Source: Halogranum rubrum
GTDB taxonomy: Archaea; Halobacteriota; Halobacteria; Halobacteriales; Haloferacaceae
NCBI RefSeq assembly: GCF_900114455.1
Contig: NZ_FOTC01000006.1
Location: forward strand, 1 to 64,000
Length of the DNA: 64,000 bases
Direction: 5' to 3'
Shown: piece after piece, positions 35,671 to 43,384 of the stretch
Layout of the letters: every line of letters begins with the position of its first letter
How positions within the stretch are numbered: position 1 is the first letter of the stretch
Made by a program: the position numbers and the translations under genes
Notes under the pieces: generated by a model
Database searches by the model: none
What the model was told of the DNA's origin: nothing
The model's input: the letters and a program-made list of their open reading frames with translations, nothing else

Positions 35671-35687
35671 GTTCTCTATCTCAGAAC
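35671..35687. promoter_or_regulatory. 17-bp palindromic operator candidate (site 5)
   Basis: GTTCTCTATCTCAGAAC, perfect five-base arms around seven bases, exactly 220 bp from site 4 and about 100 bases before the aldo/keto reductase ATG. Confidence 0.65.
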
Positions 35688-35786
35688 AGACTCGCGAACA
35701 GGAAGAACGCACCGGTGATAGAGGGGAACCGACGGACCAGTTGCCGATTCACTGAACTATAACTGAGAGAACGTCAGCCATGTGCT

Positions 35787-36758
35787 ATGGAGTACACAAC
35801 CCTCGGGTCTACCGGCATGGAAGTCAGCCGCATCTGTCTCGGCTGTATGAGCTTCGGCAGCGGGAGCGACTGGATGCTCGACGACGAGGAAGGCGCAGAG
35901 ATCATCGAACGGGCCATCGACCTCGGTATCAACTTCTTCGACACGGCCAACGCGTACTCGAACGGTGAGAGCGAGGAGATTCTGGGCGAGACGCTCGCGG
36001 GCTACGACCGCGACGAGCAGGTCGTCGCAACGAAAGTCCGGTTCGACCCGGGGACGGACCATCCGAACGCCTCGGGGCTGTCGCGGAAGACGGTCGAACA
36101 GGAGCTAGAGAACTCGTTGGAACGCTTAGGGATGGACACGGTCGATCTCTATCAGATCCACCGCTGGGACGAGCAGACACCCATCGTGGAGACGATTCGG
36201 GCGCTGGACGACGCCGTCCGACGTGGAAAGATCCGCTATCTGGGGGCGTCGTCGATGTGGGCCCATCAGTTCGCCGACGCGCTCCACACCGCAGACAGGT
36301 TGCACGCCGAGCGATTCCAGACGATGCAGAACCACTACAACGTCGTCTACCGTGAGGAGGAGCGCGAGATGAACCCGCTGTGTCGGAACGAAGGCGTCGG
36401 GCTGATTCCGTGGGGACCGCTCGCACAAGGATATCTCGCGCGTCCACACGAGGAACTGTTCGAGACGGTGCGTGGCGACCCCGACCAGAAGCACAACCCG
36501 AACCCGGAGTATCGCCGTGCCGGCGGGACGGAAATAAACGAACGCGTGGCCGAACTCGCCGAGGAGAAGGGGTTGACGATGGCGCAGGTCGCCATCGCCT
36601 GGCTGCTGCACAAGGACGTCGTCGATGCACCGATCATCGGGACGACGAGCGTCGACCATCTAGAAGCCGCGGTCGAGGCCGTCGACGTGACGTTGAGCGG
36701 TTCGGAACTCGACTATCTGGAGGAACCCTACGAACCGGTCCCGGTCTTCGGCCACTGA
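35787..36758 (+). CDS. Aldo/keto reductase
   Basis: The 323-residue TIM-barrel oxidoreductase has the catalytic tetrad: Asp and Tyr in INFFDTANAYSNGESEEILG, Lys in VVATKVRF, and His in LYQIHRWDEQ. The opening MEYTTLGSTGMEVSRICLGC and the later IPWGPLAQGYLARP are standard. It would reduce a sugar aldehyde or ketone (or act in reverse) with NADPH. The acidic insert and length fit the haloarchaeal members. Its upstream gap contains two copies of the 17-bp palindrome, so it may be induced with the sugar genes. The substrate is not evident. Confidence 0.9.
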   Translation: MEYTTLGSTGMEVSRICLGCMSFGSGSDWMLDDEEGAEIIERAIDLGINFFDTANAYSNGESEEILGETLAGYDRDEQVVATKVRFDPGTDHPNASGLSRKTVEQELENSLERLGMDTVDLYQIHRWDEQTPIVETIRALDDAVRRGKIRYLGASSMWAHQFADALHTADRLHAERFQTMQNHYNVVYREEEREMNPLCRNEGVGLIPWGPLAQGYLARPHEELFETVRGDPDQKHNPNPEYRRAGGTEINERVAELAEEKGLTMAQVAIAWLLHKDVVDAPIIGTTSVDHLEAAVEAVDVTLSGSELDYLEEPYEPVPVFGH

Positions 36759-36809
36759 TGGGGGCGAGAAGAGAGGACGGAGCGACCTGCCACACGGTCG
36801 ACCACCTGC

Positions 36810-36917
36810 TCAGTCCGCACCCCGCGGGACGAAATATCCGCATCGGTCGCAGACGAACTCGCTGTCGTAGAACTCATCGTGGACGGTAAGCGTGTGACTA
36901 CACTCTGGGCAACGCAT
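36810..36917 (-). CDS. 35-residue zinc-finger microprotein
   Basis: The frame reads MRCPECSHTLTVHDEF in its first part and then VCDRCGYFVPRG. The two CxxC pairs (residues 3-6 and 23-26) form a four-cysteine zinc ribbon. Many haloarchaea carry such very small CxxC proteins, several of which affect stress or biofilm traits. ATG at 36917, stop at 36810. It converges with the aldo/keto reductase gene. It is too short for most gene finders, but the spacing of the cysteines is not likely by chance. Confidence 0.6.
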   Translation of the reverse strand: MRCPECSHTLTVHDEFYDSEFVCDRCGYFVPRGAD

Positions 36918-37214
36918 ACACAACAAGCTGTCTACGACATCTACTTAATTCTAACTACGACAATCGTCGTATTCGTGCCAATGATTCGTACCGGGTGGCA
37001 ATACTTTCACTAACATCGTCTTTTGTGTATGTCCAGTACAGAGGAGTAGACGGCCCGAGACAGAGGGCCATGTGTGAGTGTCTCCAATCATTACACCCTC
37101 ACAGCGTCGACGGGAGGAACACGTCTGTCCCCACCGCTCGTGAACAGTCCTCTCGTGGCCGTTTTCTGTGGACGAGCTCTCTCACCGACGAGCGTCGCCG
37201 TCGGCCGACCGGAG
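36918..37214. other. Intergenic, no supported gene
   Basis: 297 bases. A small inverted repeat, TACGAC-AATC-GTCGTA (36956-36971), and AT-rich stretches near 36940-37025 suggest promoter DNA for the zinc-finger gene. Nothing else is recognised. Confidence 0.4.
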
Positions 37215-37544
37215 TCACCCGCCACGCTCGTCGCGTGGCTCGAAGACGAACCGCGTCTCGTTCGTGACGACAGCACCGTCGACAGTATCTTCGACGCGAA
37301 GTGTGATGTCGCGTGTCGTCCCACAGCCGCAGCTGACGAACTCCTCGAACTCGTCGCCGACCGCGACCGGACCACGCCGCGTGCGACAGAGATACGTGCG
37401 GTACGACTCCGCGCTGAGTGCCGTCGCGACCCGTTCCGTCGCCGGAGCGTACGAGAGGACGACCGTCGTCGCGGTCGCTGCATCCGCTCGGTCCGCTGGC
37501 GCAAGGGATTCTGACTGCCGCCCGTTCGCCTGTTCGTCGTTCAT
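37215..37544 (-). CDS. Hypothetical protein, 108 aa
   Basis: The product starts MNDEQANGRQSESLAPADRA, has a folded-looking middle (TTVVLSYAPATERVATALSA) and ends with FVSCGCGTTRDITLRVEDTV and TNETRFVFEPRDERGG. The CGC pair could bind metal. Acidic composition and the alternating hydrophobic pattern in the last 50 residues look like a real small beta-rich protein. I recognise no family. The longer open frame upstream is arginine-rich and was not used. No operon partner is evident. Confidence 0.55.
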   Translation of the reverse strand: MNDEQANGRQSESLAPADRADAATATTVVLSYAPATERVATALSAESYRTYLCRTRRGPVAVGDEFEEFVSCGCGTTRDITLRVEDTVDGAVVTNETRFVFEPRDERGG

Positions 37545-37702
37545 CGCCCGACCGTTGCCGTTCGGGAGGGATAAACGCCGGGGGCGACGGTCGAAACGTC
37601 GGCCACGTGAGTACGGGCGGTCCGAAGCTACTGCCCACAAGCGCCCGAGAACCCACGAGGACGAGAAACTGATACCTCCGGTACGCTGCCTTCGTCGTGC
37701 GA

Positions 37703-37720
37703 TTATACTGCTCAGTATAA
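37703..37720. promoter_or_regulatory. Perfect 18-bp palindrome
   Basis: TTATACTG-CT-CAGTATAA. It contains TATA-like halves and lies in the 484-base gap 37545-38028, 159 bases before the 108-residue gene on one side and 309 bases before the IclR gene on the other. Apart from this and the IclR promoter I find no gene in the gap. Confidence 0.55.
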
Positions 37721-38000
37721 CTCGTCGATTTGTCTCGGGGTCTCAGAGCTGCTGTCGGTGTTTTTGTCGCCGGCCGGCCGGGCACACCGGCACACCTCGT
37801 GGGCAGACTGTCGAGCGCCGAACTCTGCTCCGGGTAGCCGTCGCGGACGCCCCACGAGAGAAAGCCCGACACCCAGTCGAATCGGTGTGTACCGTCGTCG
37901 CCTCGATGTGGCCCTCGGCGCTACAGCGTCGGAGCCGCTAAATCCACTCAGGTTCGTGGAGATTGCTGTAGAACGGCTATCGGGCGAGACAGAACAAGCT

Positions 38001-38008
38001 ATATATAA
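38001..38008 (+). promoter_or_regulatory. TATA box of the second IclR gene
   Basis: ATATATAA is centred about 26 bases before the ATG at 38029. This implies a leaderless mRNA starting at that codon and rules out the in-frame ATG at 38008, which overlaps the box. Confidence 0.7.
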
Positions 38009-38028
38009 TGTACGTTCGTGCGAAACGT

Positions 38029-38790
38029 ATGGCCGGACCGAAGCATTCGGTGAGGGCGGTAGATCGAACGCTCGAAATCTTGGAGATAATCCAAGAGCTC
38101 GACGGGACCGGCGTCTCAGAGATTGCAGCCCGCGTCGACATCGGCAAGAGCGCCGTCCACAACCATCTGAGCACGCTGGAGAACCGAGAGTACGTCGTCA
38201 AGCACGGCGACGAGTACCAAATCGGACTGTCGTTTCTCGGTCTCGGGGCGTACGCACGGAACCGGACGGAGATCTACAAGACTGCACAGCCCGAGGTGGA
38301 GAAGTTGGCCGCAGAGACGGGCGAACTGGTCAACCTCATGGTCGAGAAGAACGGGCGTGGGGTCTACCTCTCGCAGGCGAGAGGAGCGAACGCGGTCCAA
38401 CTCGACACCTACGAGGGAAAGCGCGTCGCGCTCCACTGCACCGCGCTCGGAAAGGCCATCCTCGCGTTCCGCTCCCGCGAGGCGGTCTTAGACGTCGTCG
38501 AGCGCCACGGGCTGCCACGGACGACGGAGAACACCATCACCGACAGGGACGAACTGTTCGAGGAACTGGACCGCACCCGGGAGCGGAAGTACGCCATCGA
38601 CCGCGAGGAACGACTCAATGGGCTGCGCTGTCTCGCCGCTCCCATCACCGACGACCGTGACCGGAGTATCGCCGCGATCAGCGTCGCCTGTCCCGCACAC
38701 CGAGTGGACGACGAACGGTTCGAGAACGAACTCCCCGACGCGGTGCTCGGGACGGCGAACGTCGTCGAACTGGAACACAACTACTCGTAG
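38029..38790 (+). CDS. IclR family transcriptional regulator (copy 2)
   Basis: The 253-residue protein has a winged helix-turn-helix with recognition helix [11 protein letters not shown], identical to that of copy 1, and an IclR effector domain with [33 protein letters not shown] and GLRCLAAPI. The two regulators probably bind related operators but sense different ligands, since the effector domains differ clearly. The start is set by the TATA box at 38001-38008. It lies 78 bases tail to tail from the GH43 gene, with three GTTCTC repeats between. Likely regulator of the xylan/pentose genes, as XacR is in Haloferax. Confidence 0.92.
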   Translation: MAGPKHSVRAVDRTLEILEIIQELDGTGVSEIAARVDIGKSAVHNHLSTLENREYVVKHGDEYQIGLSFLGLGAYARNRTEIYKTAQPEVEKLAAETGELVNLMVEKNGRGVYLSQARGANAVQLDTYEGKRVALHCTALGKAILAFRSREAVLDVVERHGLPRTTENTITDRDELFEELDRTRERKYAIDREERLNGLRCLAAPITDDRDRSIAAISVACPAHRVDDERFENELPDAVLGTANVVELEHNYS

Positions 38791-38813
38791 GCCCGCACCG
38801 GACGAACTACGCC

Positions 38814-38841
38814 TGTTCTCTCCTGTTCTCTATTGTTCTCT
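38814..38841. repeat. Three TGTTCTCT repeats at exact 10-bp spacing
   Basis: TGTTCTCT at 38814, 38824 and 38834, between two convergent genes. The last continues as GTTCTCTATTTCA, the left two thirds of the 17-bp palindromic motif. The pyrimidine-rich plus strand could also act as a terminator for the IclR gene. Confidence 0.6.
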
Positions 38842-38868
38842 ATTTCACTAGTAGACGTACCGTCCGAC

Positions 38869-40395
38869 TCACACGTCTCGCGCCGGATCGTAGACGAACG
38901 AGTCGACGGCCGCAGGTGACGTCGCTTCCACACCGCTCGTCGCGTACGGCCCGACGTACACGCCGGTGAATGCCCCGGTGACTTCGGTCGCGAGATACTT
39001 CGAAGACGTGGTCGCCGCCACCACGTAGTCGTCCCCGTCGCAGTAGCCGAGTTTGTACTCCTCGGGCGTCGCGTCGACGCGGAGCGAGTGCTCGGAACCG
39101 TCGACCCGCTCGGTGACCGTCTCCGTGGCGTCGCCGATCCGCAGTCGGACGATAGCGACCAGAGTGCCGTCGCGGCGGGTGACACCGACCTCGTAGTGGT
39201 GACGCTCGTCGGCGACGACGGCCAGTCCGGCCTCCGCACCCTCCCCCGGGTCGAAGCTGACCCGTGTGTCGATCTGACAGTCGAAGTGTGCCTGTCGGCG
39301 ACCGACGAACGTCGCGCCGGGGTCGTCGAGACTGTCGGTCCGTCCCCGAAGCGTCAGGCTCCCCGGTCGCTCGGTCAGCGAGTAGGCGGCGTCGTCGGGG
39401 TTCCGACGGTATTCGAACGCCGGGTCGAGAGTCTCACCGTCGAAAGTGGCTCGGGTCGCCTGTACCGGGGCGGCGGGGTCGGGTTCGGAGTCGTCGCCGG
39501 GGAGTGTGTCGACGGTCATCTGAGGGGTCACGAGGTCGCCGCCATTGACGACGGGCCAGCCGTCGACCCACTCGACGGGTGCGAGAAACGTCTCGCGGCC
39601 GAGCTGGTGCCACCCGGGATGGCCCCCCTGTTGACGGATGCCGAGGAAGATGAGCCACCACGAGCCGTCGGGGGCGCTGACCATGTCGCCGTGGCCGGCC
39701 GCTTTGATGGGTTGCATCGGATGACCACGGTGAGAGAGAATCGGGTTCGAGGGGCAGGGCTCGAACGGCCCTGTCGGACTGTCACTCCGAGCGGCGACGA
39801 CCATGTGGTTGACGTGGGTGCCGCCCTCGGCGGTGAGCAGGTAGTAGGTCCCATCGATCTCGTAGAGGTGGGGTGCTTCGGCGAACGTCCCCTCGATGCC
39901 GCGCCAGATTTCACGCGGCTCGCCGACCGCACCCGTATCGAGGTCGACAGTCGCCTGCTTGATCGTCGTCTCGGGGAGCGTCGGCCCGTGGGCGTAGGAG
40001 AGATACGCAGTGTCGCCGTCGAAGAAGAGGTCAGGGTCGAAGCCGGGCGCGTCGAGCCGTGTCGGTTCCGACCACTCGCCCGCGGGGTCGTCGGCCGTGA
40101 GGAGGACGTTACCCTGTCCGCCGACGTCCGTCGTCACGAGGTAGAAAGTTCCGTTGTGGTGGCGAAGCGTCGGCGCGTAGATGCCGTCGGAGCTGTCGGT
40201 CTCGCGAAGGTCGAGTTGGGACTCGCGGTCGAAGCAGTGGCCGACCCGCTCCCACGAGACCAGGTTGTCGCTGCGGTACAGCGGCACGCCGGGAAAGTAC
40301 TCGAAGGAACTCGTCGCGAGGTAGAACGTCGAGCCGACGCGGCAGACGCTCGGATCCGGATGTGTCCCCGGGAGAACGGGGTTGTGATACTCCAT
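38869..40395 (-). CDS. Glycoside hydrolase family 43 (beta-xylosidase/arabinofuranosidase)
   Basis: The 508-residue protein has a five-bladed propeller with the catalytic base Asp in GTHPDPSVCRVGSTFYLATS, the helper Asp in APGFDPDLFFDGDTAYLSY, and the acid Glu in GTFAEAPHLYEIDGTYYLL. A C-terminal beta-sandwich (about 320-505; QIDTRVSFDPGEGAEAGLAV, HYEVGVTRRDGT) is typical of GH43 xylosidases and closes the active site. It would release xylose or arabinose from oligosaccharides. No signal peptide. Start ATG 40395, with a TATA-like gctttact about 27 bases upstream; the longer frame is rejected. It is divergent from the GH10 xylanase gene. Confidence 0.92.
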   Translation of the reverse strand: MEYHNPVLPGTHPDPSVCRVGSTFYLATSSFEYFPGVPLYRSDNLVSWERVGHCFDRESQLDLRETDSSDGIYAPTLRHHNGTFYLVTTDVGGQGNVLLTADDPAGEWSEPTRLDAPGFDPDLFFDGDTAYLSYAHGPTLPETTIKQATVDLDTGAVGEPREIWRGIEGTFAEAPHLYEIDGTYYLLTAEGGTHVNHMVVAARSDSPTGPFEPCPSNPILSHRGHPMQPIKAAGHGDMVSAPDGSWWLIFLGIRQQGGHPGWHQLGRETFLAPVEWVDGWPVVNGGDLVTPQMTVDTLPGDDSEPDPAAPVQATRATFDGETLDPAFEYRRNPDDAAYSLTERPGSLTLRGRTDSLDDPGATFVGRRQAHFDCQIDTRVSFDPGEGAEAGLAVVADERHHYEVGVTRRDGTLVAIVRLRIGDATETVTERVDGSEHSLRVDATPEEYKLGYCDGDDYVVAATTSSKYLATEVTGAFTGVYVGPYATSGVEATSPAAVDSFVYDPARDV

Positions 40396-40520
40396 ATCAC
40401 GGCATCCGCTCCGTTGAGAGTAAAGCTTCGGGTCGTCGCAACGATTTGGGTCGTCGCGTCGACAGCCACCCGAGCGAGGAGCGTTTTGCGGGCGTAGCTT
40501 TTTGGCGCTCTTGTGTGCAC
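40396..40520. promoter_or_regulatory. Divergent promoter region between GH43 and GH10 genes
   Basis: 125 bases. The minus-strand gctttact (about 40420) serves GH43 and the plus-strand agcttttt (40496-40503) serves GH10, each at leaderless spacing. No copy of the 17-bp palindrome is present here, so the pair may be controlled differently. Confidence 0.5.
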
Positions 40521-41504
40521 ATGGAGACGATGCCGTCCGACAAGTCATTGAGACAGACAGCCGACGAGCGCGGGTTCAACTTCGGTGTCGCCGTCGACCC
40601 CGACGCGCTCCGTAACGACGTGAGCTACCGTGCACGCGTCCGCGACGAGTTCAACACGCTGACGCCGGAGAACGCACTGAAGATGGGGCCGCTCCGTCCC
40701 AGCCCGGAGACGTACGACTTCGGCGACGCCGACGCCATCGTGAACTTTGCGCGGGCGAACGACATGGATGTACGCGGTCACACGCTGGTCTGGCACAACC
40801 AGACGCCGACGTGGTTCCAGCCGTGGGACTACACGGACGACCAGCTCGAACGGTTTCTCCGCGAGCATATCCAGACCGTCGTCGGCCGCTACCGACGGAC
40901 GGTCGACGTCTGGGACGTCGTGAACGAGGCCGTCGCCGACGACGGGACGATGCGCGAGACCGTCTGGTACGACGCCATGGGCGAGACGTATCTCGACCGT
41001 GCCTTCGAGTGGGCCCACGAGGTCGACCCCGAGGCTGACCTCTACTACAACGACTACGGAGCCGACGCGATCAACGAGAAATCAGATGCCGTCTACGACC
41101 TGCTCGAACGGCTCCTCGACCGTGGCGTCCCCATCGACGGTGTGGGACTCCAGCTACACGCGCTCGGCGAGTGGCCCGACTGCGAGTCCATCGCGGAGAA
41201 CATCCGACGGTTTCAGGCGCTCGGGCTCGACGTCCAGATCACCGAGATGGACGTGGCCTTCCCCGCCGGCGAGGCCCCCGAGGATGCCCTCCAACGGCAG
41301 GCGGCGTTCTACCGGGACGTCGTCGAGGTCTGTCTCGATACCGGCGTCGACACACTCGTCACGTGGGGGGTCGGCGACGCGAATTCGTGGATTCGGGTTT
41401 TCCGAGACTTCTCGGAGCGGTACACGGGTGACCCGCTGCTGTTCGACGACCGCAACCGGCCGAAGCCGGCCTACGACGCCGTCATAGACGCGCTCGACGG
41501 CTGA
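40521..41504 (+). CDS. Endo-1,4-beta-xylanase, glycoside hydrolase family 10
   Basis: The 327-residue protein is a bare GH10 catalytic domain. It shows FGVAVDPDAL, TPENALKMGPL, VRGHTLVWHNQTPTW, the acid/base Glu136 in WDVVNEAV, and the nucleophile Glu242 in VQITEMDVAF, followed by TWGVGDANSW. It would cut xylan or long xylo-oligosaccharides. No signal peptide or binding module is attached, so it looks cytoplasmic; intracellular GH10 enzymes that trim imported oligosaccharides are known from Geobacillus. The start is ATG 40521, or ATG 40530 three codons inside. A leftover piece of a ricin-type lectin domain lies just behind it. Confidence 0.93.
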   Translation: METMPSDKSLRQTADERGFNFGVAVDPDALRNDVSYRARVRDEFNTLTPENALKMGPLRPSPETYDFGDADAIVNFARANDMDVRGHTLVWHNQTPTWFQPWDYTDDQLERFLREHIQTVVGRYRRTVDVWDVVNEAVADDGTMRETVWYDAMGETYLDRAFEWAHEVDPEADLYYNDYGADAINEKSDAVYDLLERLLDRGVPIDGVGLQLHALGEWPDCESIAENIRRFQALGLDVQITEMDVAFPAGEAPEDALQRQAAFYRDVVEVCLDTGVDTLVTWGVGDANSWIRVFRDFSERYTGDPLLFDDRNRPKPAYDAVIDALDG

Positions 41505-41529
41505 GTTCGGTAGCGCCGTCGGTCGTGGT

Positions 41530-41652
41530 ACTGTTCTCGCCATTGTCGCTGCCGTCACGTCGTGCGCGACGTCGACCGAAGACGGTGCCACCGTCCAGCA
41601 GTGGGCCTGGAGCGGGGACGGAAACAAGCTCTGGACGTTCGAGTCAGTCTGA
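41530..41652 (+). pseudogene. Leftover C-terminal piece of a ricin-type (CBM13-like) lectin domain
   Basis: The frame reads CATSTEDGATVQQWAWSGDG, then NKLWTFESV and a stop at 41650-41652. The QxW signature (QQW) followed by GxxNxLW is the closing repeat of ricin B-type carbohydrate-binding domains. It has no start codon and begins 26 bases after the GH10 stop. It is probably the end of a former multi-domain glycosidase. Confidence 0.55.
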
Positions 41653-42629
41653 GAACGCCCACGGCCGAGCACGTCGTCACGGCCTTCCGTGGAGAGGTCT
41701 CGAACGGCGCTTTCTGTGGATTCTGTCGGTCTACCGCCCCAAGACGAACTGAGCGGAGTGTCGACCACGTCACTCTGTAGTGCCGGCCACCGGACGGAGA
41801 CGTGCCGGTCGATTATCGGCGAGGGTCGTACCGCTTTTTCGCCGGCTGTGTTCCCTCACAGAGAAAGCCGTTCAGTGTGGGAGCTGCTTACAGCTCTCGC
41901 TCACGACGACGAGCCACTGGCGTGCAAGCAGCTGGCGGGGTCTCTGGAACTCCGAGTCTATGGACCTGGCCGGGTGCGTCGGCAGCGAATCCGGTTCGTG
42001 AGAGCCGAGAGTTGTTCACCATGAGACAGGCGCTGTTCAGTAAGAAGCGAGGGTCGTTACGCTGCAATTCGGATGGTGAACCGGCGCTCCAAGTTACAGG
42101 CTTAGATTTGTAATGTAGGGGAGCTCCGAACTACCAAGCAGCGATTTGAATACAGAGTACATTGGATTTATCGAGCCCGTTGCCGTCTAAACGGACCAAC
42201 AGGTGTCTGAAGAGAGAACTAACATAACGGGGGCGACGAAGTCGAGACGACAGAGAGTAAACAGGCTCGACGAAATCGTGTCTAAGACGCCCCGAGGAAG
42301 AGAAAAAGGGGCGTAATCGTTGGGGCAGTAGTCCTATTCTGTTCGACGAGGTGACGGTCGTGGGCCACGCCGCTCGACAAAGGGGATGCCGTGCTCTCGG
42401 CTCAAGTCGGCGGCGAGAGCGGTCCTGACGAGCCACCGACGGCTCCGTGTCTATCGGAACCGTCGATAGGTGATGGCGTCAGCAGCGATGAGATTCGCAC
42501 CCGACGAAGCGAGTCTATTAGTCCAATAAATTTCATACACAACATCTCACCTCCAAGATGGATAACCCATCGAGGGCCCGGTGGACGGACGCCAACTCAG
42601 GAGAACAATCAGTTAGTGACTCAGAACGC
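41653..42629. other. Long gene-poor stretch
   Basis: Almost 980 bases without a credible gene. Several frames are open for 60-110 codons on both strands but have irregular composition and no recognisable motif. AT-rich runs occur near 42100-42180 and 42510-42560 (ccaataaatttcatacacaac). With the lectin fragment at its left end this looks like a deletion or insertion scar. Confidence 0.5.
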
Positions 42630-43295
42630 TCACGCACGAGTGAGCCATCGGATAGCATTCGCAATCAACGAGCGGACGTCTCCGTTCGTGAGAGAGGCCT
42701 CGTCGTGACCGAGTGAACAGTAGAAGACCTTCCCTTCCTCGTAGTTGTGCGTCCAGACGACGGGCATGTCGGCGTGGTCGGGATGGTCCATACGCGCGAG
42801 AACGCGAACATCGTCGTCTACGTCGAGGACGTAGGGTTCATCGTAGACACGGAGGTCGCTCAGGTTCGCCGTCACTGGATGGAAGTGATCGACGATACGG
42901 ACGTCGAACGTGGTCTGTTCAGGGTGGGTGCGGAAGTGCCCACCGACGAGTTCACGAAGTGCCGAGAACGGTTCGTCGCGATGTGTGATGTGGGAGTCTG
43001 GGTCGTCGCTGACGATGCTCGTCAGGTCCGCAGCACAGTGTAAACCGAGATACCCACCACCCTCTTCGACAAACGTGAGAAGCCCTCTCTGTTGAGCGTC
43101 AGTGAACGTGCTGTCAGTGAGGTAGTCTACCACTGCGTCGTACTCACTGAGGTCAGTGAGACTCTCCTTCTCCGTCGTGAGCGTCACATCGAACGCGTCG
43201 GGAATCATGTCCGCGATCAGCGAGCCGTGTACCTCGAATCGATGGAAGGGAAAGCGATTCCCGCCGATCACCAAGACGTGCCGTGAGTTCTCCAT
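42630..43295 (-). CDS. ThuA domain protein
   Basis: The 221-residue protein has a glutamine amidotransferase-like fold as in ThuA (trehalose utilisation). Recognisable segments are VLVIGGNRFPFHRFEVHG at the N terminus, EGGGYLGLHCAADLTSIV, GGHFRTHPEQTTFDVRI, and PVVWTHNYEEGKVFYCSLGH near the end. ThuA proteins occur beside Gfo/Idh/MocA dehydrogenases in sugar operons and have been linked to 3-keto-sugar metabolism; the exact reaction is not settled. A Gfo/Idh/MocA gene starts divergently 90 bases away, consistent with that link. Confidence 0.88.
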   Translation of the reverse strand: MENSRHVLVIGGNRFPFHRFEVHGSLIADMIPDAFDVTLTTEKESLTDLSEYDAVVDYLTDSTFTDAQQRGLLTFVEEGGGYLGLHCAADLTSIVSDDPDSHITHRDEPFSALRELVGGHFRTHPEQTTFDVRIVDHFHPVTANLSDLRVYDEPYVLDVDDDVRVLARMDHPDHADMPVVWTHNYEEGKVFYCSLGHDEASLTNGDVRSLIANAIRWLTRA

Positions 43296-43384
43296 ACCGA
43301 CTGCTCGATTGTCACGAGATTAGCTTTTGTGGTCGGCTCCCCGACCCAAACGTTAAGCGATAGTCTGTAGCCATCTCTTGTACG

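Noticed and set aside
35577-35687. Minus-strand stretch reading VAWSRFAVLDQFYALDGRDT followed by a stop, in the GH3/aldo-keto reductase gap
   Set aside because: It looks somewhat like the end of a real protein, but it has no start, overlaps the operator-like palindrome and resembles no family I can name.
37770-37905. Minus-strand peptide FDWVSGFLSWGVRDGYPEQS in the gap before the second IclR gene
   Set aside because: Possible gene fragment, but no recognisable family and no frame continuity; too weak to annotate.
42131-42436. 101-codon minus-strand frame in the gene desert
   Set aside because: Arginine/serine/leucine-rich with no motif; not accepted as a gene or as a transposase remnant.
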